From Cerrena zonata (Eukaryota > Basidiomycota > Agaricomycetes > Polyporales > Cerrenaceae): 64,000 nt of DNA. Positions within the stretch are counted from its first letter, which is position 1; every line of letters starts with the position of its first letter. The notes under the pieces were generated by a model. That model made no database searches, was not told where the DNA came from, and was given only the letters and a program-made list of their open reading frames with translations. Position numbers and translations under genes: made by a program. This document shows, in pieces, positions 18,922-29,700 of this stretch. The stretch is from positions 731,165 through 795,164 of the forward strand of contig JASBNA010000015.1 of NCBI GenBank assembly GCA_038087015.1, written 5' to 3'.

Positions 18922-20022
18922 ATGAAGCCATTCAGCATACGGTACTTCTCGTCTACGGTTCGGCATTTGAACCGTCCGGATCTCATGCTGATACTACCGG
19001 GCAAAAGAGCAATGCAAAGACTACTCTTTGATAATGATAGTCGATTGAGATATAATAAAACGATTGAAATTTTAAAATCGATTTATACTAATATTGATGC
19101 TCCAAATCAAATAAGTCTACCTTCATATACGAAATCGAAGGATTTAATGCTATGTAAAACGTTACTATCAAGCATAAGAAAAATCACCAACTCAATTAAT
19201 AAAAATTTGGTTGATATTGAAAATGAATTAATTGAACAGGCTGCAGAATTGGGTGATAATGATGCAATCACTTTACTTGCATTTAAAACCATCAAAGACC
19301 CCGAGAGCTCTAACGAAGATTACAAAACCGCCAATGGCCTCATCAAAGACTTAACCGACTTAAAGCACCCTTTGGTTTTCAAATTAGCGGGTGATTTGGC
19401 ATTTGAAAAAAATTACTTTGATCAAGCTGCCCAATACTGGTTAGATTTCTTAAATTTAGAGTCCGATACCATTTTGGCAAGTCACGTATACTCCAATTTG
19501 GGTATTTATTACTATAGTTATCATAAACCAAAACCAAATTTACACATGGCTAAAAATTATTTAGAAAAAAGTATTAAATTTGGTGAATTAGATTCAAACA
19601 TTATTAGGTCTCATTTTTATTTAGGTCAACTTTATTCAATAACAGATCCTTTGTTAGCTCGTTATCATTTGGAAATATCTGCTTCAAAAGGACTAACTGA
19701 AAGTTTCCAAACTTTAGGATTCTTAGAATTAAATGTATTTCAAAATTATTCGAAAAGTCTTGAATGGTTCAGATTAGGAGTGGAAGCTAATAATGACATC
19801 ACTTGTTTGATTGGTCAATTTGATTGTCATTTCAAATTAAAAAACTATAAAAAGGCTTTTGAAATATTAACTAATTTAAATGATACTTTAATTAAAATTA
19901 ATAATCAAAAAAATGTTCCTGACAAATATAAAGATTTAATAACATCTAGTAAATCACTACTTTCTAAATTCTTCAATACTAGAAGTGATGATATTAAATT
20001 AGTTTCTCAAAATTTTGCATAA
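18922..20022 (+). CDS. MSS2: MSS2-like mitochondrial TPR/Sel1-repeat protein
   Basis: This is a probable mitochondrial matrix protein. The first 30 residues (MKPFSIRYFSSTVRHLNRP) are rich in Arg, Ser and hydrophobics and lack acidic residues, as in a presequence. From about residue 95 the protein is helical, with TPR/Sel1-type units such as YSNLGIYYYSYH, AKNYLEKSIKFGE, HFYLGQLYS and AFEILTNLN. Architecture and length (366 aa) fit S. cerevisiae Mss2 (351 aa), needed for export of the Cox2 C-terminal tail, but that assignment is from general resemblance. The stop is only 26 bp from the convergent DUN1 stop. Confidence 0.5.
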   Translation: MKPFSIRYFSSTVRHLNRPDLMLILPGKRAMQRLLFDNDSRLRYNKTIEILKSIYTNIDAPNQISLPSYTKSKDLMLCKTLLSSIRKITNSINKNLVDIENELIEQAAELGDNDAITLLAFKTIKDPESSNEDYKTANGLIKDLTDLKHPLVFKLAGDLAFEKNYFDQAAQYWLDFLNLESDTILASHVYSNLGIYYYSYHKPKPNLHMAKNYLEKSIKFGELDSNIIRSHFYLGQLYSITDPLLARYHLEISASKGLTESFQTLGFLELNVFQNYSKSLEWFRLGVEANNDITCLIGQFDCHFKLKNYKKAFEILTNLNDTLIKINNQKNVPDKYKDLITSSKSLLSKFFNTRSDDIKLVSQNFA

Positions 20023-20048
20023 TCTTGTATATATTAAAAGTCATTAAT

Positions 20049-21608
20049 CTATAAAATTGATGAACGATCTTGTTCATCTCCAAAGTTCAATTCAGATGTG
20101 TATCGTTCTCTTAATGTCATTGGTGGTTGACTATTTGATCTAACCGACATTCTAGTGATTGATCGATTACTTGTATTATTACTATCATCAATCATACTAA
20201 TATCTTTAACTTCATCATCAATCTCACTAAACCATGGATGATCACAAGTGTTCTGAATATCAAACCTGTCATTTGGATCAACAACTAACAAATTCGATAT
20301 TAAATCAAGCACCAGATCATTTATTTCATCCCAATAAGGAGAATAAAATGCATAAGTTCCATTCAAGATTTGTTCTCTCATATTTGGAGGTCCTAATTCA
20401 TCGCTGAATGGAGGAAATCCACATAAACAGACATAAAGTAAAACTCCACTTGACCATAAATCAACTTTGGTTGAGTAATTACGATTATTTTTTAATATTT
20501 CGGGTGCAACATAAGCAGGTGTTCCACATAATGTATTTGTAAATTTTAACTCTCCGATGAATTTGGCCAATCCGAAATCTGCTATTTTCACCTTGACATC
20601 ATATTCATCTTCATCCCATGGTCCTAACGATTTTTGATCGGTTGAGGTTTTGGGTATAACATCCAATAAAATATTCTCTGGCTTTATATCTCTATGAATA
20701 ATATTTTTTTGATGCAAATAATGTAAACCTTCTAATAGTTGTTTAAATATTGCTTTTGTTTCATCTTGTCTTAATTTCAGCTTATTTATAATTCTTTGAA
20801 ATAACTCTCCATTATTCATTTTTTCTAATACCAAATAAGTCGTTGAAGCATATTGATTAATAGGTTCAACATAATGAGAAATAAACCTCACTATATTTGG
20901 ATGATCAATTGATAACAACAAATTCATTTCTTGTCTCAATTTAGCATCTTCATTTTCATTATTATTTGAACTTGATTTATTTGGATGGAAAATTTTGACC
21001 GCCACTATATCACCAGTGGTTCGATCTCTTGCTTCTCTTACAATTGCATAATGTCCAGATCCTAATTGATTACCCATTATGTAATCGTCGAAAAATGATT
21101 TCTTTTGAAATGACTTATCATTCTTAATATCAATTGCGTATCTGAATATGTATGTACCACCAGTTTTGGCAAATGATATCTTATCCCCACTCCTCAATAA
21201 TGCATTAGAACCCTTCCCTAGCAATTCATTATTCACATAAGTACCGTTGGAACTCATGTCCGTCATTAGTAAATACTCCAGAGGGTTCGTGGTGAGCGAA
21301 AATTGACAATGCTTGGACGAAACATCGCTTCCAGTTAATTTAATATCACATGAGCTACTTCTTCCAACAAGAACTCCTCCCGATTTCTTTGGTATAGTTA
21401 TATGAGGTGTGTTCGCCTCCACACTATATAGTTTCGCTATAGTTTGATAATGGAATACTTGTCTCTTTGGAATAGAAGTAGTTGAAGTTTGATCTTCTGC
21501 TACTGTGAAAAGCTAAAAGAACGCGTTAGTTTCAAAATAAAGATTCTTATATATAAACACCGTTTCAAAGTGAGACATCCAACATACTCTTTTCCTCGAT
21601 AACGACAT
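20049..21608 (-). CDS. DUN1: FHA-domain checkpoint kinase DUN1, two exons
   Basis: This is the DNA-damage checkpoint kinase acting below Rad53 to raise dNTP supply. The long ORF lacks an ATG before the FHA domain, but a 7-codon first exon (21608-21588, MSLSRKR) joins it through a 75-bp intron (21587-21513) in phase 0; S. cerevisiae Dun1 also begins MSLS. The spliced product is 494 aa (S. cerevisiae 513). The FHA domain is at about residues 50-130 (GRSSSCD, SSKH, NGTYVN). The kinase domain runs from about 150, with glycine loop LGSGHYAIV, Lys180, HRDIKPEN with Asp282, DFGLAKF, and the Dun1-specific LGPWDEDE insert. ACGCGT lies about 110 bp upstream. Confidence 0.93.
21513..21587 (-). other. 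Spliceosomal intron of DUN1 (75 bp)
   Basis: The 5' splice site is GTATGT (21587-21582), the branch sequence is ACTAAC (21530-21525), and the 3' site TTTTAG ends at 21513, twelve bases after the branch motif. All three match yeast consensus. Splicing leaves exon phases aligned, and the intron contains an in-frame TAG, so unspliced mRNA would give no kinase. Confidence 0.92.
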
Positions 21609-21716
21609 GTCTATTCAAATGTTAAGTCAATCTGCCTTGTCTTTTAAGCTGAACTTATCTTTGAATCGTTTTTTCAATTTCTGATCGGTCAATTTTTTTG
21701 AGCTCAAGCGACGCGC

Positions 21717-21722
21717 ACGCGT
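21717..21722. promoter_or_regulatory. MCB-type ACGCGT box upstream of DUN1
   Basis: ACGCGT, the MluI cell-cycle box bound by MBF/SBF-type factors, occurs in a run of alternating CG dinucleotides between TIP20 and DUN1. It is about 110 bp upstream of the DUN1 ATG. Function is inferred from motif and position only. Confidence 0.5.
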
Positions 21723-21778
21723 ACTCATCTTGGATTGGTTACAATTACTGAAGACGACTATCAATGCAATATATAAAA

Positions 21779-24112
21779 CTATACAATACGGTAAATCAAA
21801 TCGTTGATCTCATGATCATTCAAATGTTGTAAATAGTGGTCGAACTGAGATCTTAATTGGGGTACTTTATTCATGTTTTGCCTCAAGCTCTTAGCAACCG
21901 ATGGATCAATGTTTTGTAAAAAGTCAATTGATTCCTTCAATCTCATGTAACTTTTATGATATTTATTGGTATAAAGAGTTTCATTAGTTTCGTAGAGAAG
22001 TAAATCATCCCGGAACTTATCAGAAATAAACTGGAAATCTGTTTTCAATTGTTCACTCCCCATTTTTGAAAATTGATTATTCGTGACAATATATTCATGT
22101 AAAATTGTACAAAGAATGGAAACAATTTTATTAGAGATTTGGTAATAATCTACGTCAGAAACGCTTTTTCTCAAGAAGTTCATGTAGTTTGGAATATTGG
22201 TGATTAAAGTGGATAATTGACCAGAAGGTTCTGCAGATGTTGTAGAGTCTGGAATGTTCCATTGAGTTGAATTAACATACGATTTCAAGGAGTTCTTTAT
22301 TTCTCTTCTGAAAAATTCTTCGTATTGTTGAATCTGTTTATTGATTAGATGGTCATTTTCTTCAATTGGAAAATCGAAAAGAGTTTTACCAACTTCATCA
22401 TGACTTATTTTTGCATAAGAATCCCAGAGTTGAACAAAGATTAGCTCCTCAGACCATTCGTCAAAAGAATCTCTGATAAATCTGAGCGAACAGAACAATC
22501 CGGTTAAAATTTTCAATCCATTGAGCCCATTAGTTAAAACATCTGTATTCCCAGTTTTGTCAGATTCTTTTAATCCACCAGGGATGAAGTTCAAAACTTT
22601 ATTAGAATTGAAGGTGTCACTAAACTTTCTAAATTCTTTAATAATATGTTCAAAGTATAAGTCAATCAATTTTATTTGAATTCGTGAGACGTATCTTAAT
22701 TGAAATTTGACAATGCTAAGTGTTTTATAATGACTAGTGAGATTATTGAAAAGTTTTACCAAATTGTATGACGAATAAGTAGGTTTTAGAGAGTGTTTTG
22801 AGGTATTAGATTCATCGCCATGATGATCGAAATCGATATCAAATGCATCCCTCAAGCCAATGATTTCACTATCAAATCTTTTCTTAGCCAAATCATATTC
22901 AAAATTAAGCCAATTTGTAACTGCCTCTTTCTCATTCTTGTCATGTATTAAAATGTCACCAGTCAATCCTAGCCATTTCTTGGAGGGGGCTTCATCAAAT
23001 CCATCAATGTATGGATTATATTTATATTGATTTCTTAATCTTTGATCAAAGGAACTCAATTCAAAAATAAGATGGGCCAATAGTCTACCACTCTTCTCAA
23101 AAATATCCGCCTGATCCTGACATTTAGAAATATTGTCATTCAATATTCTGACCATTTTAGATATCTTGTCTCTGACAGGTTTTAATGTGGTTGTTATAAT
23201 CTCATAGGTTGACACTCTTCCATATTTCTCCAACATTCCTCCCAGGATCAATTCTATATATGAGATATCTTCAATGAGAAACTCTTCAAAAAAATTGAAT
23301 GCCCATTCTGGTTTACTGAGTTTATTAGTTTCCTTATTTTTATTATCGAAATGGTAATTGAATCTGATTATAAAAGGCTGCAATAGCACCTCTAATGCCC
23401 ACCATGAATCAGGATAAGTTGGTTTACCAACTATTATTTGCAAGTCAAGTAATTTTTGAAAAGAAGAAGTAATTTCTTTCAAGTCCCTATTTGGGATTGA
23501 TTGACTTTTAGATTTGGGTGCTAACCAATGTACTTTGGTTAGTAATTTATTTAAATCATCAGCAAGTTTCAGTCTCCGTTCATCAACCTTATTCAGAAAG
23601 TCAAGGGATAATTGCTCGATGATCTCATCGTAATCAGAAGATAACTGATTTGCTTTCAATTCCTTTATATCCTGATTTATCTTTTCAAAATCATCCTGTT
23701 GGTTCGCATCGAGTGACTTAATTGCAGACTCTAAACCTCTTGCCTTTTCTAACAAGCCAACAGTCAATTCTTCTGTTTTCTTCCCTTCAAATAACACCTT
23801 CAAATCCTTCAAAACTTTGAGCTCCCCATGTTGCTCGATTAGACCATCGATTCTTACGATCTTAACTTCAGTCAGACTCCCGCGATCATCTAATAACTCA
23901 TTAATACTACTCACTATACCGCCAACATAACCAGCGGTTTCTTCATCTATATCCTGCGGCTGTGGAGTGGCATTTCTATTCAGTAATCTTTGATCCACTG
24001 CCTTACCAATCTGACTTTTCTGTACTTCCAATTGGCTGATTTTAGAATCAATTGTATCCAAATCTTCCAACGAAGTGAAATTAATGTTCATATAATCAAG
24101 TGTATGCGCCAT
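21779..24112 (-). CDS. TIP20: Dsl1-complex tether subunit TIP20
   Basis: This is a RINT1/TIP20 family protein, part of the Dsl1 complex that tethers Golgi-derived COPI vesicles to the ER with Sec20 and Ufe1. The first ATG gives MAHTLDYMNIN; the nine upstream codons start with TTG and lie in the leader. It is 777 aa against 701 aa in S. cerevisiae. The N-terminal 180 residues are heptad-rich coiled coil. The conserved core includes PDSWWALEVLLQPFIIRFNY and KPEWAFNFFEEFL (about 240-290), hallmark RINT1/TIP20 sequences. The C-terminal half is all-helical. It shares a 215 bp promoter with the divergent CCT3. Confidence 0.9.
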   Translation of the reverse strand: MAHTLDYMNINFTSLEDLDTIDSKISQLEVQKSQIGKAVDQRLLNRNATPQPQDIDEETAGYVGGIVSSINELLDDRGSLTEVKIVRIDGLIEQHGELKVLKDLKVLFEGKKTEELTVGLLEKARGLESAIKSLDANQQDDFEKINQDIKELKANQLSSDYDEIIEQLSLDFLNKVDERRLKLADDLNKLLTKVHWLAPKSKSQSIPNRDLKEITSSFQKLLDLQIIVGKPTYPDSWWALEVLLQPFIIRFNYHFDNKNKETNKLSKPEWAFNFFEEFLIEDISYIELILGGMLEKYGRVSTYEIITTTLKPVRDKISKMVRILNDNISKCQDQADIFEKSGRLLAHLIFELSSFDQRLRNQYKYNPYIDGFDEAPSKKWLGLTGDILIHDKNEKEAVTNWLNFEYDLAKKRFDSEIIGLRDAFDIDFDHHGDESNTSKHSLKPTYSSYNLVKLFNNLTSHYKTLSIVKFQLRYVSRIQIKLIDLYFEHIIKEFRKFSDTFNSNKVLNFIPGGLKESDKTGNTDVLTNGLNGLKILTGLFCSLRFIRDSFDEWSEELIFVQLWDSYAKISHDEVGKTLFDFPIEENDHLINKQIQQYEEFFRREIKNSLKSYVNSTQWNIPDSTTSAEPSGQLSTLITNIPNYMNFLRKSVSDVDYYQISNKIVSILCTILHEYIVTNNQFSKMGSEQLKTDFQFISDKFRDDLLLYETNETLYTNKYHKSYMRLKESIDFLQNIDPSVAKSLRQNMNKVPQLRSQFDHYLQHLNDHEINDLIYRIV

Positions 24113-24327
24113 CAAGTGTTTCCCTTTACCAATAACCAACCTTCTCTAGCTAAACACAAGTAGCCTAGTGTTCTAAGCGAAAGAAGTAGTGTGCATGAAT
24201 CAACGATTTTTCATTTTTTGTCCACTTTTTTTCTCTCTTTTGATGATTTCGATTTACGTGAAAAAAAAAAAAAAACTACTAAACACGGTTTGCTGATTAA
24301 AGAACATCCAACTGTTGATTGAACAAG

Positions 24328-25911
24328 ATGCAAGCTCCAGTTGTATATATGAATACCTCTACCGAGAGGCAAACTGGGCGTCAAGCGCAGATATCTAATA
24401 TCACCGCAGCCAAAGCAGTTGCTGATATCATTAGAACATGTTTAGGACCAAAAGCTATGTTGAAGATGTTGTTAGATCCAATGGGTGGTATAGTATTAAC
24501 TAATGACGGACACGCTATCTTGAGAGAGATTGATGTTTCACATCCAGCTGCCAAATCCATGATTGAATTGAGTAGAACTCAAGATGAAGAAGTCGGAGAT
24601 GGGACTACAACCGTTATTATTTTAGCAGGGGAAATTTTAGCACAAACTTTCCCATATATTGAAAAAAATATACATCCAGTTATCATCATCCAAGCTTTGA
24701 AACAAGCTTTGAGTGATGCCTTAGAAATAATTCATCAAGTTTCAGTTAAAGTTGATCTTGAAAATGAAGAATCCATGATTAAATTAATTAAATCATCAAT
24801 TGGTACTAAGTATATTAATAAGTGGTCACAAAAAATGTGTGAGTTATCATTAAAAGCCGTTAGAACTGTTACGATTGAACAAGGCGATTATAAAGAAATC
24901 GATATAAAAAGATATGTCAGAATTGAAAAAATTCCAGGTGGAGAAATTACTGATAGTGAAGTTTTAGATGGTATTTTATTAAATAAAGATGTTACTCACC
25001 CAAAAATGAAAAGAAATATAGAAAATCCAAGAATCATATTATTAGATTGTCCTTTGGAATATAAAAAGGGAGAATCTCAAACTAATATTGAAATTACCAA
25101 AGAAGAAGATTGGAATAGAATTTTACAAATTGAAGAAGAACAAGTTAAACTTTTATGTGATCAATTATTAGAACTTAAACCAGATTTAGTTTTAACCGAA
25201 AAGGGAGTTAGTGATTTGGCTCAACATTATTTATTAAAAGGTGGCGTTACTGCATTAAGAAGAGTTAAAAAATCAGATAATAATAGAATTGCTCGTGCTA
25301 CTGGTGCTACTATTGTAAATAGAGTCGAGGATTTGAAAGAATCTGATATTGGTACTAGATGTGGTGAGTTCAGAGTCGAATTGATCGGTGATGAATATTT
25401 CACTTATTTAGTCAAATGTAAAGACCCTCAAGCTTGTACTGTGGTCTTAAGAGGTCCTTCCAAAGATATCTTAAATGAAATTGAAAGAAACTTACACGAT
25501 GCTATGGCAGTCACTAGAAATGTCATGTTTGAACCTTCATTATCCCCAGGAGGTGGTGCCACCGAAATGGCGGTTAGTGTTAAATTGGCTGAAAAGGCTA
25601 AAACCATCGAAGGTGTTGCTCAATGGCCTTACCAAGCTGTCGCCGATGCCTTTGAAGTAATCCCAAGAACTCTTATCCAAAACTGTGGTGGTAACCCCAT
25701 TAAGGTCTTATCTCAACTTAGAGCAAAACACGCTAATGGCGAACACACTTTTGGTATCGATGGTGATTTAGGTAAAGTCGTCGACATGAACCAATACGGG
25801 GTCTGGGAACCAGAAGTCATCAAACAACAATCCATTAAAACCGGTATCGAAAGTGCCTGTCTCTTATTAAGAGTTGATGACATCGTCAGTGGTGTTCGTC
25901 AACAACAATAA
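24328..25911 (+). CDS. CCT3: Chaperonin TCP-1 gamma subunit CCT3
   Basis: This is a subunit of the cytosolic CCT/TRiC chaperonin that folds actin and tubulin. The ATG start gives MQAPVVYMNTSTERQ; a TTG three codons earlier is ignored. The ATPase signatures are LGPKAMLKML and DPMGGIVLTNDGHAIL near the N-terminus, then GDGTTTVIILAGEIL (about residues 90-105), plus the C-terminal GGGATE and GIDGDLGKVVDM segments. Length of 527 aa fits the subunit (534 aa). The motif set and the gamma-specific KSSIGTKYINKW segment identify CCT3. The gene ends in a CT-rich 3' flank. Codon use is biased. Confidence 0.96.
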   Translation: MQAPVVYMNTSTERQTGRQAQISNITAAKAVADIIRTCLGPKAMLKMLLDPMGGIVLTNDGHAILREIDVSHPAAKSMIELSRTQDEEVGDGTTTVIILAGEILAQTFPYIEKNIHPVIIIQALKQALSDALEIIHQVSVKVDLENEESMIKLIKSSIGTKYINKWSQKMCELSLKAVRTVTIEQGDYKEIDIKRYVRIEKIPGGEITDSEVLDGILLNKDVTHPKMKRNIENPRIILLDCPLEYKKGESQTNIEITKEEDWNRILQIEEEQVKLLCDQLLELKPDLVLTEKGVSDLAQHYLLKGGVTALRRVKKSDNNRIARATGATIVNRVEDLKESDIGTRCGEFRVELIGDEYFTYLVKCKDPQACTVVLRGPSKDILNEIERNLHDAMAVTRNVMFEPSLSPGGGATEMAVSVKLAEKAKTIEGVAQWPYQAVADAFEVIPRTLIQNCGGNPIKVLSQLRAKHANGEHTFGIDGDLGKVVDMNQYGVWEPEVIKQQSIKTGIESACLLLRVDDIVSGVRQQQ

Positions 25912-26780
25912 TCTCTCTCTCTCTCTCCATCTCCCTTCTTTCTATACATATATATAATTATATACCTACTATAATATCCCTTCATATCCTTCATTGTATA
26001 CCGAGATATGCCATCGCCGTGCCCCAGAACACAAAATCCGTACACCCACATAGAATCGGCTCTTTGTTATTTTTGGTGTCAGTTTAGAGATGTTTAAGTT
26101 TGTTCCAAAAACGGCAGTAGCATCAGTGAAATCAAAACATCAAACTGGGCTGGTAGATTTGAAAAATCCAATTACTCGATTACTTTAACAGTGATAATCT
26201 ATAACAAAAACACTACGGGACACAAGAACAGCCTTTCATTTCAACCAGGATCAGCCTATTCGATTAAGCAATCTGAAACTCAGAAAGTTCAATCTCTGTC
26301 TTCGTGGAATTGACAAAAAATCTAATCGATATCGTCCAGTTTTAAGTTCAGCTAATCTTCATTCTGCTTCTTCTCCATCCACTTCAGAGGCACTCATCTA
26401 GGTATCTGGATTCATCTGAACAACAACTTCAAGTTCGTCCTGTTCAAGCTTTAAATATATATATATATATATATTTAATTTTTTTTTTTTTTTTGGTTTT
26501 TCACTTTGTTAGTCTTGACAAGACAACAACAAAAGTTCAAAGTGAACAAACTCATATTGCATTAAAGTTTCTATTCTTGAATAGACCTTCGTGATCTTTT
26601 TTTTTTTTCGTTTTTGTTATTCATTCCTTTTATTTTTTCGTTTGCCTTTGTCATCATCCCAAGGGCATCCGTTGTTGAAGAGGATTTTCCATTAATATCC
26701 AAAACAAAACGAACAAATTGAAAAGATAAGGCCAATAAGGTTTGGTGACTTAGTATACTGTTTGAATAGCTGCATAATTG
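25912..26780. other. Intergenic region upstream of CYK3
   Basis: This is 869 bp without a convincing gene. It contains a CT dinucleotide run right after the CCT3 stop, an AT microsatellite (about 26454-26476), a T16 run (about 26479-26494) and several smaller T tracts, which look like a long CYK3 promoter/leader. A 32-codon ATG ORF at 26090-26188 (MFKFVPKTAVAS...) is Lys-rich, but nothing supports it as a gene. Confidence 0.6.
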
Positions 26781-29700
26781 ATGTCTTTACCCCCACTCCC
26801 ATTCAAGGTAAAGACCGTCTACTCTTGGTCTGGTGAACAAGAAGAAGATTTGGGTTTTGTTGAAAATGAAATCGTCGATGTTTACTCCATAGTTGATGAT
26901 AGTTGGTGGAAAGGAAAATTGAGAAGAAATAATGCAGAAGGTATATTCCCAAAGGACTTTGTTGAGATAATTGAAGATTCAATTCCTCAATCTTCTTCAA
27001 GTCGATCAATCTCTCAATTGAATTCTAAACAAAATACTCCAGTTAAGGACCAGGAACTTAGGTCAAGTAAAAATGGTACTCCTAATGGATTCTATAACAA
27101 GTCAAAGTTCCCAAATAAAAAAATCAATCCTCTTAGTAATGTGGATTTGAATAATTCATATGAAGATTATGATTATAGTTATGATAACAGTTTTGATAAC
27201 AGCTTTGGGCATATCAATAGATCTTCCAATGGTTATTCGCCTCAAAAATTAAGGGCTTCGAATAGTAATTTATCACCAAGAAAACAACAAATTAATACTC
27301 AAGATGATTTAATCGAAGTTCATACTCCAGCCCAGGCCCAAAAGGAGAAAGAAAAAGCTCAAATTAAAATGTTACAACAACAACAACAACAACTCCAACA
27401 GCAACTTCAGGAACAACAAAGACTCTTGAAGAAACAGCAGTATGATCAACAAATTCGTACCCGTCAACAACAGGACAATTATCGTAACTCAATAGCAGTT
27501 ACTCCTGACTATCACTATAATAACACTTATGCAAAACAAAAACCTAAACAAATGAAACAAAGACCAATTTCTCAATATCATCAATATGCTAATAACCCTT
27601 ATGAATTTAATTCACCTGCTGGACTCATGCCACATTCTCCTCCCTATCAAGAAAAATCACACTCTTATACCGATGTTAATGAGTTAAGTCCTTCGAAAAG
27701 TCCTTCAAAGTATCAACCAGTCTTTCAAAATAATACAATTGAAAGTTTCTCTCCTGAAGCTTCTCATAATCAAAAACGTAGAAATGCTCAAAAATATTCC
27801 AATCATTTCTATGATCCAATTTATGATACTGCTCCAGAAATCGTAGATGATGGTCTAGATGATCCAGAGTATGAAGATCTTTTACTCGCTAAGCAAAGAA
27901 TAGAATTAGAATATCAAAGAATTAAACAATTAGAGAAAAGAAAGAAAACTGCTTTAAAATCAACTCCTCCTCCTCCTCCAATTCCAAAATATTCAGATCC
28001 AATCTATGATCATTCAGGAGAATCTAGTTATGTAAGTGAGGATTTATTATCTTCGAAGAAGAATCAATCAAGAGAAAACTTGAGTAAAAAATTGACCAAT
28101 TATGTCACTGACGAAGATACTTACGAAGTTGACAATAATTTATATCGTGATGCTTCTCCGCCCCCTCCACCTCCCCCAAAGCATGGTTATGGTATTAATG
28201 CTAGTAATGGATATGAGCCTATTGCTAACATCAATCAAAAGAGTCGTTCCAGAATGCCTTATGATCCTAATGATTTTGAAGTATCTCCTCTTAGACAACA
28301 GTATTCTGATGATTTATATGGTATCTCAGACATGAGCCCAGAAGATTTAAAACAATCGATCAAATCATTGCAAAGTGATGTTTTAAACCTTTCAGAATTG
28401 AGTGCAACTAGTGCAGGTTCTTTTATGAGACATAAACAAGATAAACAATTACAACATGCTGATTATAAAATGCGTGGCTTATCCTTGAATGAAGAAGATG
28501 AAGAAGATAAAGACGACGAAGACGAAGCTAGAGATCAAATGCCAGATAGAGGCCTCATGGAATCAATGTTCGAAGATAAGAAGAAACCTAGTCTCTTTAA
28601 GAAATTCTTGAATAAGAGAAAAGGTGTAGATAACTATCTTGGAATGGACGATGAAATGGACTGGGCCACTTTGAAAACAGATTTGAATCGTATGAATTCG
28701 TTGAGTACACACGATAAACAATTAAGAACTAGACGTATTGTCAGGGAAGAATCTTCAATTATCATCAAACCTTTGGACTATATCGGAGAAGCAAATGTCA
28801 ATGAAACAACGGAACAAGTAGACGACGCTGACCAAGTCATTTCAGATTTTGAAAATGTCTCATTCAAAAAAGCTGATAAGTTCATTTCTGCATTTGATTC
28901 AAAAATTGATATCAATGAATTAATAACTGATATCAGTGTTAAATTTAATTCTTCGAAAGTTAATCAAATTAGATGCGTATTAATGCATTTATGCAAATTC
29001 CGTATCATTGAAGAACCAAATAAAATCATGCAAATCAAACCAAAATTGGCTGAGGTCTTATATAAAGGTGAAGCTTCCATTTATCAACTCAATTATCTTT
29101 TTAAGAAAATTTTAGATGCTTTGAGAATTCGTTCGGAACTTGTATTAGGTTTTTGGAAAAAACCAAATGAATACTATCATATTGAGCAGTACGTGATTAA
29201 TCACTGTTGGTTATCTATCGCTGTTGAAGGTAGAATTTATATGATGGATTTATACTGTTTTAAAAATGGTTCAGTGTTTAACTTGAAAAACCCTAGTCCT
29301 AATTTCAATGAACACTATTTCTTGACAAAACCTATGTGTTTGGTATCCACTCATATACCTCCTAATATTGATTTACAGCACGTAATCCCACCTGTTGACC
29401 ACAGTATTGCTTTCCATTTACCAAGACAGTACTCTGGATTCCATAAAAACAGATTACATATTAGAAACTTTAACACAGCATTAACCATGCTTAAAGATTT
29501 AGAAATTTTTGAGTTCGAAATTGATATTCCAACTGATGTTGAATTATTCACTTTGGTTAAAACAGCTAAATTAACGACCAATGAATTAAGTTTATGTCAA
29601 GTATTTTGGAAGAAGAATGATAGAATTGCCAAAATCAAAGCAGTTCTTCCCGAAAAAGAATCTATTGGGGTATTACAAGTTTTCGCTGGTCCTAAAGGCT

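Noticed and set aside
21422..21424. DUN1 starting at an in-frame GTG
   Set aside because: The intron with GTATGT/ACTAAC/TTTTAG and an ATG exon MSLSRKR explains the missing N-terminus better than a non-ATG start.
26090..26188. 32-codon ATG ORF, Lys-rich, presequence-like
   Set aside because: Too short, no homologue recognised, lies in the long CYK3 upstream region; kept only as a note.
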